Assembly: GCF_029255145.1 (NCBI RefSeq)
Contig: NZ_JAPUVQ010000127.1
Location: 1 to 64,000 of the forward strand
DNA from: Accumulibacter sp003538495
GTDB lineage: Bacteria > Pseudomonadota > Gammaproteobacteria > Burkholderiales > Rhodocyclaceae
DNA: 64,000 nt
Direction of reading: 5' to 3'
Made by a program: the position numbers and the translations under genes. Positions within the stretch are counted from its first letter, which is position 1; every line of letters starts with the position of its first letter. The notes under the pieces were generated by a model. That model did not search any database. It saw nothing but the letters and a program-made list of their open reading frames with translations, and was not told the DNA's origin. This document shows positions 26,046 to 35,124 of the stretch, one piece after another.

Positions 26046-26756
26046 ATGAGCAAGGGCAGGCTGTATCTGATCCCGGTGCCGCTCGGCCAAACGGAAGCCG
26101 CCGCCGCCCTGCCACAGCCCGTCCTGGCCTGCGCACAAGGACTCGCTCATTTTGTTGCCGAGAACGCCAAGTCGGCGCGCGCCTTCCTAAAGTCGCTGCC
26201 CGCAAACCTGCCCCTGCAGCAGATCGGGATTGTGGAGCTCAACGAGCACACGCCGGACAGCGCGCTCCAGCAACTCCTGGAACCACTCCTGGCAGGAAAC
26301 GATGTCGGGCTGATTTCCGAGGCCGGCTGTCCGGCCGTCGCCGACCCTGGCGCCACCCTGGTGGCCATGGCCCACGAGGCGGGTATCAAAGTCGTGCCAA
26401 TGGTTGGCCCCTCGTCCATCCTCCTGGCCTTGATGGCTTCCGGACTGACCGGCCAAGGCTTCACGTTCCACGGTTACCTGCCAAGCGCAAGCCAGGAGCG
26501 CGAGAAGCGCTTGCGCGAACTCGAGAAGGACTCCCTGCAGTCGCAACGAACTCAGATCTTCATCGAGACGCCCTACCGCAACCGTCAGATGCTCGAATCG
26601 CTGCTCAAGGCCTGCGCGCCGGACACGCGAATCTGCCTCGCCACCGATCTTACCCTGGACAGCGAACAAATCCGGACGCGCCCGGTCTCGGCATGGCAAG
26701 CGCAACCGCCACCGGACATCAATCGCCGCCCGACGGTATTCCTGCTGCACGCCTAG
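26046..26756 (+). CDS. RsmI-like SAM-dependent methyltransferase (tetrapyrrole methylase fold)
   Basis: The 236-aa protein belongs to the tetrapyrrole methylase superfamily that includes RsmI, the 16S rRNA C1402 2'-O-methyltransferase. It shows LYLIPVPLG, GLISEAGCPAVADPG and VPMVGPSSILLALMASG, the cofactor-binding loops. It is shorter than RsmI (about 280 aa) and has lost the typical GTPIGN start, reading PVPLGQ instead. It may therefore be the paralogous group found next to maf rather than true RsmI. It is co-directional with maf, 27 bp away. Confidence 0.8.
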   Translation: MSKGRLYLIPVPLGQTEAAAALPQPVLACAQGLAHFVAENAKSARAFLKSLPANLPLQQIGIVELNEHTPDSALQQLLEPLLAGNDVGLISEAGCPAVADPGATLVAMAHEAGIKVVPMVGPSSILLALMASGLTGQGFTFHGYLPSASQEREKRLRELEKDSLQSQRTQIFIETPYRNRQMLESLLKACAPDTRICLATDLTLDSEQIRTRPVSAWQAQPPPDINRRPTVFLLHA

Positions 26757-26795
26757 CGAGCCGTGCGGGCGCCGCGTTATCGGTGCGAGCGGCAG

Positions 26796-27758
26796 TCACC
26801 GAAGCAGGGGCTGACCGATGCCCAGCAGCGACGCAACGCCCGGCGTCCCGCCGGCACGCAGACGCTTGGCAAGGCGCTCGGCGAGGTTGTCCTTGATCGT
26901 GAAGTCGACGATTTTGTCGGCCTTGATCACGTCGCGCGCGACCGACCCGACAGTTCCCAAACCATCGGCCAGGCCCAGTTGGACGCTCTGACTGCCGGTC
27001 CACATCAGGCCGCTGAACATGTCCGGCGTTTCCTTCAGCCGTTCGCCCCGTCCGCGCCGGACAACTTCGATGAACTGCTTGTGAATCTCACCGAGCAGTA
27101 CCTGTGCGTGGTCCTTCTGCGTCACATCCTGCGGCGAGAACGGGTCAAGGAAGCCCTTGTTCACCCCGGCGACCAGCAACCGTCGCTCGACACCGAGCTT
27201 TTCCATCGTCCCGGTGAAACCGAAACCATCCATCAGCACACCGATCGACCCGATGATGCTGGCCTTGTCAACAAAGATCTTGTCCGCCGCCACGGCAACA
27301 TAGTAACCGCCGGAAGCGCACAGATCCTCGACCACCACGTAGAGGGAAATCTGCGGATGCTTGCTGCGCAAGCGCCGAATTTCGTCGTGCACGATTCCGG
27401 CCTGAACCGGACTGCCGCCAGGGCTGTTGACCTGCAGGATGACGCCAGCCGTACCCTTGTCGCCGAAAGCGGATTGCAAAGCCTGGTTGATCGTCTGGGC
27501 GCTGGCCTCGCCGCTGGCCTCGATGACGCCGTTCAGTTGCACCACGGCGGTATGCCGGCTACCGTCGGCAAGCTTCTCCGGGCCGCCCCAATCGACCAGC
27601 AGAACCAGCACGGCGACCAGGTAAGAGAGGCCCAGCAGCTTGAAGAAGATCCCCCAGCGACGCTTCGCCTTCTGCTCCTGCAGCGCCGCCAAGGCCCATT
27701 TCTCAAGCAACTGCCGTTCCCAATGAGACTCGCTTTCAGGGGTAGTCAAGGTTTTCAC
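26796..27758 (-). CDS. sppA: S49 family signal peptide peptidase SppA
   Basis: Membrane-bound protease that digests cleaved signal peptides. From GTG 27758 the product is 320 aa: a short cytoplasmic lead, one transmembrane helix (about 40-60, FKLLGLSYLVAVLVLLVDW), then the S49 domain with GVILQVNSPGGSP and the serine region CASGGYYVAVAADKI. This is the short single-domain type. The GTG overlaps the stop codon of the Rieske-type gene (GTGA), indicating coupling. The frame extends 24 codons upstream. Confidence 0.88.
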   Translation of the reverse strand: MKTLTTPESESHWERQLLEKWALAALQEQKAKRRWGIFFKLLGLSYLVAVLVLLVDWGGPEKLADGSRHTAVVQLNGVIEASGEASAQTINQALQSAFGDKGTAGVILQVNSPGGSPVQAGIVHDEIRRLRSKHPQISLYVVVEDLCASGGYYVAVAADKIFVDKASIIGSIGVLMDGFGFTGTMEKLGVERRLLVAGVNKGFLDPFSPQDVTQKDHAQVLLGEIHKQFIEVVRRGRGERLKETPDMFSGLMWTGSQSVQLGLADGLGTVGSVARDVIKADKIVDFTIKDNLAERLAKRLRAGGTPGVASLLGIGQPLLR

Positions 27759-28105
27759 TCGCTCGGGGTAAAGTAAATCACGCCACCACGTTCTTCGACG
27801 GGTAAGGGCGTCAGACCTTTGCCCTGACAACGACCGCCCAGACAGCGACCGTCGGCAGGAGAATACAGCGCGCCATGCGTCGCGCAGATCAAGTATAACT
27901 TGGAATCATCGAAGAATTGACCAGGCTGCCAGTCGATCTCGATCGGCACATGCGCACAGCGATTGAGGTAGGCCACCACGCGGCCATGAAAGCGCACGGC
28001 AAAAGCGGGCTGGTCCACCGTCTCCTGGCAGACAGTGAAGCGCACACCCTCCCCGCCGTCGATCAAGTCACCGGACAGACAGATCAAGCGTTCTTGCGCA
28101 GCCAT
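27755..28105 (-). CDS. Rieske [2Fe-2S] domain protein
   Basis: A small 116-aa protein with a complete Rieske cluster motif, C50-A-H52 and C74-A-T-H77, and no other domain. It resembles stand-alone ferredoxin-type Rieske proteins found between gph and sppA in betaproteobacteria. A redox role is likely but the partner is unknown. ATG 28105 lies inside the 3' end of the upstream phosphatase gene (22-bp overlap), and its stop overlaps the sppA start. The long upstream open frame is not Rieske-like. Confidence 0.85.
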   Translation of the reverse strand: MAAQERLICLSGDLIDGGEGVRFTVCQETVDQPAFAVRFHGRVVAYLNRCAHVPIEIDWQPGQFFDDSKLYLICATHGALYSPADGRCLGGRCQGKGLTPLPVEERGGVIYFTPSE

Positions 28106-28740
28106 CGGGCCATCTCCTCGATCTCCTGAAAACGCGCCAGCGGCCCCAATGCGTCCAGCGCTGCCGCCGGGTGCGCGCCATAAGCAGCGGCCAGACAGGC
28201 GACACCAGCGTTCCTGGCCATCTGCAGGTCGTGGGTGGTATCGCCGATCATCAACGTCCGCCCAGGCTCGACCGACAGTTCGTCCATCAATTGCGCGAGC
28301 ATCTGTGGGTGCGGCTTGGAAAAACACTCGTCAGCGCAGCGCGAAGCGTGAAAGCAAGCGCCAACACCACTGGCCCGCAAGGCTCGGTCGAGGCCGGCCC
28401 GACTCTTGCCGGTGGCCACCGCGAGCAGGAAACCAGCCCCGGCCAGTTCAGCGATCAGCGCCGCCGCGCCGTCAAAAAGCTGCAACTCGTGATCATGCAA
28501 CAGGTAATGATGGCGGTAACGTTCGACAATCAGTGGATAGCGGCTTTCTGGCAGGTCTGGCACAGCATGGCGCAGGGCCTCACGCAGACCGAGCCCAATC
28601 ACATGCCGGGAACGCTCCTCGCCGGGGATCGGCAAACCCAGGTCACGGCAGGCCGCATTGATCGCCCCGACGATGGCCCCCGCCGAATCGAGCAACGTTC
28701 CATCCCAGTCGAAAACCAGCAGTTCAAATCTTGCTGCCAT
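28084..28740 (-). CDS. gph: HAD-family phosphatase, phosphoglycolate phosphatase-like
   Basis: Haloacid dehalogenase-type hydrolase of 218 aa. Motif I is FDWDGTLLDS with nucleophile D11 and acid/base D13; motif II is AVATGKS, motif III the lysine in SKPHPQML, and motif IV GDTTHDLQMA. It has a helical cap. Likely substrate is 2-phosphoglycolate, but closely related members act on pyrophosphate or sugar phosphates. It overlaps rluC by 17 bp, and rluC-gph-Rieske-sppA read as one operon. Confidence 0.8.
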   Translation of the reverse strand: MAARFELLVFDWDGTLLDSAGAIVGAINAACRDLGLPIPGEERSRHVIGLGLREALRHAVPDLPESRYPLIVERYRHHYLLHDHELQLFDGAAALIAELAGAGFLLAVATGKSRAGLDRALRASGVGACFHASRCADECFSKPHPQMLAQLMDELSVEPGRTLMIGDTTHDLQMARNAGVACLAAAYGAHPAAALDALGPLARFQEIEEMARWLRKNA

Positions 28741-29716
28741 GGTCCTGCACCTCCTTTGCCGACACACTTTGCAGGAACTGCTGCAAGGCCCGGGGCAAAG
28801 CCGCTGTCAGCACCAGATCGCGACCCTCCAGGGGATGCGCCAGAGACATCTTCCAGGCGTGCAGGAACATGCGCTTCAGTCCCTCCCTGGCCAGCGTCCG
28901 GTTCATCCCGAAATCGCCGTATTTCTCGTCGCCGGCAATCGGATAGCCGAGGTGCGCCAGGTGAACGCGAATCTGGTGGGTTCGCCCAGTCTTCAACTGT
29001 GCCTCCAGGAGGCTGAAGCTCTGCCAGCGCGCCAACAGCCGAAACACCGTGTGGGCGGTCTTGCCGTCCTCAGCCACGCGCACCCGGCGCTCGCCGGACT
29101 CGAGCAAATACTTGTGCAAAGGTAGCCTGACGTTGCGCAGCGGGTCCATCCAGCGCCCGACGACGAGGACCTGATAGCGTTTGTCCGCGCCCGGCACACC
29201 GTTACCGCGGGCACCTTCGCGGAACATCTCGTGCAAGGCCAGGAGCGCCGACCGCTTCTTGCCAACCAGCAGAACACCTGACGTCTCGCGGTCCAGACGG
29301 TGCGCAAGTTCAAGAAAACGGGCCTGCGGCCGCTGCCGACGCAGCGCCTCGATGACCCCGAAACTCTCGCCGCTGCCGCCGTGCACGGCGATTCCTGCCG
29401 GCTTGTCGACCACCAACAGGGCGTCGTCTTCATAGAGCACGGGCAGTTGCGCCTTCAACGCGGCGCCGTCCACGACCTCCTGCTCGACCCTCGCGGTCCG
29501 CATCGGTGGAATCCGTACCAGGTCGCCGGCCTGCAGGCGATAGGAGACTTCAGCGCGCCGTCCATTGACCCGCACCTGGCCGCTACGGACAATGCTGTAC
29601 ACGTGACTCTTGGGCACACCCTTGCACTTCTTCAGCAACAGGTTGTCCAGCCGCTGTCCGTGTTCGTTCTCGGTAATTAGCTCCTGGACCACGGAGGTTT
29701 TGCTAACTTCGGCCAT
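28724..29716 (-). CDS. rluC: 23S rRNA pseudouridine synthase RluC
   Basis: Converts uridines of 23S rRNA (955, 2504 and 2580 in E. coli) to pseudouridine. The 330-aa protein from ATG 29716 has an N-terminal S4 domain (GQRLDNLLLKKCKGVPKS), VVDKPAGIAVHGG, and the catalytic aspartate in AHRLDRETSGVLL. The closing motif GRTHQIRVHLAHLG is present. It is divergent from rne, the usual rne/rluC arrangement. The upstream open extension of 52 codons lies in the intergenic leader. Confidence 0.93.
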   Translation of the reverse strand: MAEVSKTSVVQELITENEHGQRLDNLLLKKCKGVPKSHVYSIVRSGQVRVNGRRAEVSYRLQAGDLVRIPPMRTARVEQEVVDGAALKAQLPVLYEDDALLVVDKPAGIAVHGGSGESFGVIEALRRQRPQARFLELAHRLDRETSGVLLVGKKRSALLALHEMFREGARGNGVPGADKRYQVLVVGRWMDPLRNVRLPLHKYLLESGERRVRVAEDGKTAHTVFRLLARWQSFSLLEAQLKTGRTHQIRVHLAHLGYPIAGDEKYGDFGMNRTLAREGLKRMFLHAWKMSLAHPLEGRDLVLTAALPRALQQFLQSVSAKEVQDHGSKI

Positions 29717-30119
29717 TTTGAATATACTTCGCTCGTTTTGCGTCTTGGGTTGAAAGAGGCGCTGACCCGTAAGACCGTCGAGCGACGCCGATTCTGAAGC
29801 AACTGCGACGCACTTTCCGGCAGGCATCAGCCGCCTCGCTTGCGCCAACCTGCGCAAGGTCACCCAACGCATCCACCTGGTTAAGGTCGCTCACCACAAA
29901 GTAGCGATACTACTTGAACTGCGCGCGCCTAGCACCTGTGGACCCACTCAGGCAGATTCCGGATCCCTTGAATTTCAAGGCCAAACGAGCAATCGAGTCG
30001 GCGAGATTCCCCTTTTAGTTGCACCATCGGACCGCCCCTCAAACGTTCCGCCCACAACTAATCCGTCGCTGCCTGCACCAGGCACTTCCCCGTGCGAGCG
30101 CGTGGGAGCCCTATCTATC
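29717..30119. other. rluC-rne divergent regulatory region
   Basis: A 403-bp stretch with no gene. In E. coli the equivalent gap holds the long rne 5' leader through which RNase E limits its own mRNA, so a similar role is inferred. It contains a perfect CCTTGAA-T-TTCAAGG palindrome at 29966-29980 and a TATATT box about 10 bp before the rluC ATG. I could not identify a convincing rne promoter by eye. Confidence 0.5.
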
Positions 30120-33008
30120 ATGAAACGCATGCTTTTTAACGCGACACAGGCCGAGGAACTGCGTGTCGCCATTGTCGACGGTCAGAAACTCATTGATCTG
30201 GACATTGAATCAGCCTCCAAGGAACAAAAAAAGAGCAACATTTATAAAGCGGTCATTACCCGCATAGAACCCAGCCTGGAAGCGGCATTTGTCGATTACG
30301 GCTCGGAACGGCATGGCTTTCTGTCGTTCAAGGAAGTGTCGCGCGCGTTCTTCCAGCCTGGTGTGGACGCCGGCCGAACGACCATCAAGGAGGCGCTTCG
30401 CGAAGGCCAGGAGTTGATCGTTCAGGTCGACAAGGACGAACGTGGCAACAAGGGCGCTGCCCTGACCACCTTCGTCAGTCTGGCCGGCCGTTATCTGGTG
30501 CTGATGCCGAACAACCCGCGCGGCGGCGGCGTCTCGCGCCGCGTCGAGGGCAACGAGCGCGCCGAACTGCGTGAAGTGATGGATCAGTTGCAGGTGCCGC
30601 AGGGCATGAGCCTGATCGCTCGCACGGCGGCGATCGGTCGCAACGCCGAAGAACTGCAGTGGGATCTCAACTACCTGCTGCAATTATGGAAGGCGATTGA
30701 GGCAGCCGCCCAGCAGCAGAAAGGCGCCTTCCTGATCTATCAGGAAGGCAGCCTGGTCATCCGCGCCATCCGCGACTACTTCCAGCCGGACATCGGCGAG
30801 ATCCTGATCGACACCGACGAAGTGTTCGAGCAGGCGGCGCAGTTCATGGAGCACGTGATGCCGGGGACAGTCAATCGCATCAAGCGCTATCGCGACGACG
30901 TGCCCCTGTTCTCGCGCTTCCAGATTGAACACCAGATCGAATCGGCCTATTCGCGCCAGGTCAGCCTCCCTTCGGGTGGGGCGATCGTCATCGACCATAC
31001 CGAAGCACTGGTCTCGGTCGATGTAAACTCTGGCCGCTCGACGCGCGGCGCCGACATCGAAGAAACGGCGCTGAAAACCAACCTCGAAGCAGCCGAGGAA
31101 GTCGCCCGCCAGTTGCGACTGCGCGACCTCGGCGGACTGATCGTCATCGACTTCATCGACATGGAAAGCCAGCGCAACCAGCGTGATGTCGAGAACTGCG
31201 TCCGCGATGCCCTGCGCTTCGACCGCGCACGCGTGCAGACCGGCAAGATCAGCCGCTTCGGCCTGCTCGAATTGTCGCGCCAGCGCCTGCGCCCGGCGCT
31301 TGCTGAAACCAGCTACATCGCCTGCCCGCGTTGTTCGGGGACTGGCCACATCCGCAGCACCGAGTCCGCCGCGCTGCACATCCTGCGCATCCTCGAAGAA
31401 GAGGCGATGAAGGACAACACGACAGCGGTGCACGCACAGGTACCGGTCGACGTCGCCACTTTTCTGCTCAACGAGAAGCGTACCGATGTCCAGGCTGTTG
31501 AACTGCGGCACAAGGTCAGTGTTCTGCTGATTCCCAATATGCACCTGGAAACGCCACAGCACACGATCAGCCGGATTCGCCAGGACGAATTGGGCCCGGA
31601 AGAACAGCAACAGCCATCGTACCGGATGGTCGCCATGCCGACCGTGGACGACGGCAGCGAGACGATTGCCGCCAGCGACACCAAGGCAGCTCGCCCGGAA
31701 GCGGCGATCAAGGGCATCACTCCGTCACAGCCGGCGCCACTGCGCAGCGACGCGCCCGCAACCGTCGCCGTGAAGCCGGGAAAGGCGCCTGGCGGCTTCC
31801 TCAACCGGATTCTGTCCTGGTTCCAGCCCAAGACCGAGCCCGCCACACCGCCAGATCCCGCCAAGCCTACCCGCGGCAGCAACCCGACTCGTGACGCGCA
31901 GCGCGAGCCTCGCCGCGGCGCCACCCGCAACAACATTCGCCGAGACGAAACGCGCGCAGCACCTCCCCAGAGCGTCAACCGTGAGCAGCAGGAAGCGCCG
32001 CCACAACAAATTCCGGCGCCTGCACGGAGCGAGCCACCAAAACCTCGTGAGCCCCGCCCACCGCGGCGCCCTCGCGGGGAACCGCGCAGCGAACGCCAGG
32101 AGCAAGGCGTGACGCCGGTCGCCCACGCGGTCGTCGCGGTCCCGCCGGCAACGGCGCCTGTACCTAATGGCCCTGCCCAGGAGCAGGCAAGCGACGAGAC
32201 CGCCAGCGCCCCCCGTCGCCGTGGCCGTCGCGGCGGCCGCCGCGAGCGCGGCGAGAGAAGCGAGACCCCGGAGAAGCAGCTCGACCTGCTGACCGCAGGG
32301 CCAACGCCAACGAGTCCCGCCACAGAGAGTGCGGCAGCGGCAGATGCAGATCTGCACGCCGGCCCGCTGGCGGACCTCGACAGCCAGTCCGGCGCGACGA
32401 CGAGCACCGCCACGGCAGCTCCGCTGCCGGCCGCGCCGGCAGTCCGGGCAGCGCCAGTCGGCACGGATCGAGCTGCTGCAGATACTGTCGAAGATCAGCT
32501 CCCTGGCAACGCTGCCCTGCCGGCGCTGGTCGTCGAAGCACCGATCGCCCAGGATGCCCCGACCAGTGCGGCCGCGACTGGACCGGTTGACACGGAGGCG
32601 GCGATCGAAAGATCGGAGCCGGCCGCAGCCGACGTGCCGATCGTACGTGAAGTGGCCGCCGCACCGGCAGCGCCGCCCACCATCGACGTTCAGGAGGTCG
32701 TCGAAGTCGCGAACGTCGAAGCGCTTAACGTAACGCCACGCCTGGAAGAGCTTGTCGCGACCCCGCCGGTGGCGGACGGCGCCGCCGTGGCCGCAGCGCT
32801 CGCGACCACCACCGCTACGCCGGTCAGCCGGAGCACGGTGGAGAGCAGCGGCATGGTGATGGTCGAGACGAGCAAGGACAAGACTCAAGCGTGGCAGCCC
32901 GAAGCCCCCGAAGCCCCCGAAGCCACGACGACACGGCAGCCACGCCGCAAGCGCAGCGCCCCGGCTGTTGCCGACGAACCGATGGTGATGGTGGAAACGC
33001 GCAAGTAA
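30120..33008 (+). CDS. rne: ribonuclease E
   Basis: Endonuclease that begins mRNA decay and processes rRNA and tRNAs. The product is about 962 aa from ATG 30120 (MKRMLFNATQAEELRVAIVDGQ). Residues to about 510 form the catalytic half: an S1 domain near 37-120, the metal-binding aspartates in SVDVNSGR and VIDFIDM, and the Zn-link C402-P-R-C405. From about 530 onward it is disordered, rich in Pro, Ala and Arg, with arginine blocks (RRRGRRGGRRERG) likely to bind RNA. The motif MVMVET occurs twice near the C-terminus. Confidence 0.95.
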   Translation: MKRMLFNATQAEELRVAIVDGQKLIDLDIESASKEQKKSNIYKAVITRIEPSLEAAFVDYGSERHGFLSFKEVSRAFFQPGVDAGRTTIKEALREGQELIVQVDKDERGNKGAALTTFVSLAGRYLVLMPNNPRGGGVSRRVEGNERAELREVMDQLQVPQGMSLIARTAAIGRNAEELQWDLNYLLQLWKAIEAAAQQQKGAFLIYQEGSLVIRAIRDYFQPDIGEILIDTDEVFEQAAQFMEHVMPGTVNRIKRYRDDVPLFSRFQIEHQIESAYSRQVSLPSGGAIVIDHTEALVSVDVNSGRSTRGADIEETALKTNLEAAEEVARQLRLRDLGGLIVIDFIDMESQRNQRDVENCVRDALRFDRARVQTGKISRFGLLELSRQRLRPALAETSYIACPRCSGTGHIRSTESAALHILRILEEEAMKDNTTAVHAQVPVDVATFLLNEKRTDVQAVELRHKVSVLLIPNMHLETPQHTISRIRQDELGPEEQQQPSYRMVAMPTVDDGSETIAASDTKAARPEAAIKGITPSQPAPLRSDAPATVAVKPGKAPGGFLNRILSWFQPKTEPATPPDPAKPTRGSNPTRDAQREPRRGATRNNIRRDETRAAPPQSVNREQQEAPPQQIPAPARSEPPKPREPRPPRRPRGEPRSERQEQGVTPVAHAVVAVPPATAPVPNGPAQEQASDETASAPRRRGRRGGRRERGERSETPEKQLDLLTAGPTPTSPATESAAAADADLHAGPLADLDSQSGATTSTATAAPLPAAPAVRAAPVGTDRAAADTVEDQLPGNAALPALVVEAPIAQDAPTSAAATGPVDTEAAIERSEPAAADVPIVREVAAAPAAPPTIDVQEVVEVANVEALNVTPRLEELVATPPVADGAAVAAALATTTATPVSRSTVESSGMVMVETSKDKTQAWQPEAPEAPEATTTRQPRRKRSAPAVADEPMVMVETRK

Positions 33009-33223
33009 GCGATGGAAGACCAGCCCTTCGGTGAGGGCCGATGCTTTTCGTCTCGATGGCGCAGCAGACCAGCGACGCGAAAAGGCCGACCCTCCCGAAA
33101 AGCCGAGCATTGACTGCTCTGACTGGCATCGGTTGTCAGCCGGGAAGATCCGTGCGCGGACCGGCGCCGGTGGACCCCGTGCGCCAGACTCGCTCCCGCA
33201 AACCCGCTGGAAAGCCCCGCACG

Positions 33224-34192
33224 ATGAACCCTTCAAGGCAATCCTTTCTGGTCGCCACCATCATCGTGGCGCTTCTCGCCGCTTGCGGCGACCAGCAACC
33301 ACCCGCTTACCAGGGCTACGTCGAAGGCGAATACCTGTACCTGGCTGCGCCGCAGGCCGGCTATCTCAAGTCGCTCGACCGCCCGCGCGGTAGTCGCAGC
33401 AAGGAAGGACAAGTCCTCTTTACCGTCGAGTCTGACCCGGATTCGCTATCTCTTGCCGAAGCGGAGGCCCGCAGCGACGCCGCTCGCGACAAGGTCAACA
33501 ATCTCGCCGAACCCCGCCGTCAGCCCGAAATTGCCGCCCTGGAGGCCGAACTCCGGGCCGCCGATGCGGCCCTGCAACTGTCGCAAACGCAGTTCCATCA
33601 ACAACAGGCGCTGGCCAGGCAGCAGTTCGTGTCGCAGGCCAGACTCGATGAAGCCAGGACGACGCGTGATCGCAATGCCGCCCAGCGCGAGGCAGCCAGG
33701 CAGCAGTTGGCCAACGTCCGCAGTTCCCTTGGCCGCCAGTTCGAAGTGCGCAGCGCCGAGGCCGAACGGCAGGCCGCGGCCGCGGCCGCGGCGCAAAAGC
33801 GCTGGCAGGTGGAGCGAAAAACGGTAACGGCGCCAGCGGCGGGCGAGGTTGCCGACACCTACTACCAACCCGGCGAGTGGGTACCGGCAGCTGCGGCGGT
33901 CGCCAGCTTTCTGCCGGATGCGCGTCGGCGACTGCGCTTCTATGTCCCGGAAGCGCTGATCGCCGGACTCCAACCGGGGCAGCGCGTTGAAGCGCGCTGC
34001 GATGGCTGTAGCGAACCGATCCGGGCCACCATCGACTTCATCGCACCGCAGGCCGAATACACGCCGCCGGTGATCTACAGTCGCGGTAGCCGCGAGAAGC
34101 TCGTTTTCCGCGTCGAAGCGGCGCCGGCGCTCGAACAGGCGGCGACGCTGCGGCCCGGACTGCCGGTCGACGTAAGGATTGTCGGAAACTGA
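33224..34192 (+). CDS. HlyD-family periplasmic adaptor lipoprotein of an ABC exporter
   Basis: Links an inner-membrane exporter to an outer-membrane channel. The 322-aa product from ATG 33224 has a lipoprotein signal (LLAAC lipobox), a barrel-sandwich half (GYVEGEYLYLAAPQAG), a long alpha-helical hairpin rich in Ala, Gln and Arg (about 70-190), and the second half-motif APAAGEVADTYYQPGEWV. It resembles YbhG/YhiI adaptors. The ATPase gene begins 1 bp after its stop codon, so the three genes form one export operon. Confidence 0.88.
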   Translation: MNPSRQSFLVATIIVALLAACGDQQPPAYQGYVEGEYLYLAAPQAGYLKSLDRPRGSRSKEGQVLFTVESDPDSLSLAEAEARSDAARDKVNNLAEPRRQPEIAALEAELRAADAALQLSQTQFHQQQALARQQFVSQARLDEARTTRDRNAAQREAARQQLANVRSSLGRQFEVRSAEAERQAAAAAAAQKRWQVERKTVTAPAAGEVADTYYQPGEWVPAAAAVASFLPDARRRLRFYVPEALIAGLQPGQRVEARCDGCSEPIRATIDFIAPQAEYTPPVIYSRGSREKLVFRVEAAPALEQAATLRPGLPVDVRIVGN

Positions 34193-34193
34193 A

Positions 34194-35120
34194 ATGGACG
34201 CTCTGGCCATCGATGTCAGCGGCATCAACAAGCGTTTTGGCGACAAGCACGTGGTCAAGGACTTGACGCTGCAGGTCCGCGAAGGTGAAATCTACGGTTT
34301 TCTCGGCCCCAACGGCAGTGGCAAGACAACCTCGATCCGCATGCTGTGCGGCCTGCTGACGCCGGACAGCGGCCGCGGGACGTGTCTCGGCCTGGACGTC
34401 CTGAAGGACAGCGCCGCGATCAAGCGGCAGGTCGGCTACATGACCCAGAAGTTTTCGCTGTGGGACGACCTGACGATCGCCGAAAATCTGGATTTCGTGG
34501 CCCGCATGTTCGGGATGGCCAATCGCCGGCAAGCGGTCGACCGGGCGCTTGTCGATCTCGGCCTCGACGGCCGCCGCCAGCAACTGGCTGGCACCCTGTC
34601 GGGTGGCTGGAAGCAGCGGCTCGCACTCGCCTCGTGCCTGCTGCATGCGCCCCGCCTGCTGCTCCTCGACGAACCCACCGCCGGCGTCGATCCCAAGGCG
34701 CGCCGAGACTTCTGGGAGGAAATCCACCGTCTCTCGGCCGCCGGGATCACCATCCTGGTCTCCACCCACTACATGGACGAGGCCGAACGTTGCCATCGCC
34801 TGGCCTATATCGCCTATGGCAGTCTGCTGGCATCGGGTACTGCCCAGGAGGTGGTCGCCGGCTGCCGGCTGAACACCTGGCAAATCAGCGGCGTAGGCAT
34901 CCACGGCGTGGCCGAGCGCCTGCGCCGGATGGCGGGCGCCGAGCAGGTCGCCAGCTTCGGCGCGACGCTGCACGTCAGTGGCCGTGACGGCCCTCTTCTG
35001 CGGGCCAGCCTGCAGGCGCTGAGCGACGAATCCGGCCTGCAGAGCACGGCGGTGGCGCCGTCGCTGGAGGATGCCTTCATTCACCTGATGCAGCACAGCC
35101 AGGACCCATTCGCGAGCTGA
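34194..35120 (+). CDS. ABC transporter ATP-binding protein (ABC-2 exporter)
   Basis: A 308-aa ATPase with Walker A GPNGSGKTT, Q-loop YMTQKFSLWDDLT, signature LSGGWKQRL, Walker B LLLLDEPTAGVD and the switch histidine in STHYMDEAERC. It powers the ABC-2 permease encoded next, similar to YbhF/CcmA-type drug or lipid exporters. The C-terminal 70 residues form a regulatory domain typical of this class. Start ATG 34194 gives MDALAIDV and lies directly after the adaptor stop. Confidence 0.92.
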   Translation: MDALAIDVSGINKRFGDKHVVKDLTLQVREGEIYGFLGPNGSGKTTSIRMLCGLLTPDSGRGTCLGLDVLKDSAAIKRQVGYMTQKFSLWDDLTIAENLDFVARMFGMANRRQAVDRALVDLGLDGRRQQLAGTLSGGWKQRLALASCLLHAPRLLLLDEPTAGVDPKARRDFWEEIHRLSAAGITILVSTHYMDEAERCHRLAYIAYGSLLASGTAQEVVAGCRLNTWQISGVGIHGVAERLRRMAGAEQVASFGATLHVSGRDGPLLRASLQALSDESGLQSTAVAPSLEDAFIHLMQHSQDPFAS

Positions 35121-35124
35121 GATC

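Noticed and set aside
31725..33236. 503-aa open frame on the minus strand
   Set aside because: Lies antisense to the low-complexity C-terminal half of rne; GC-rich Ala/Pro/Arg codons keep the opposite strand open.
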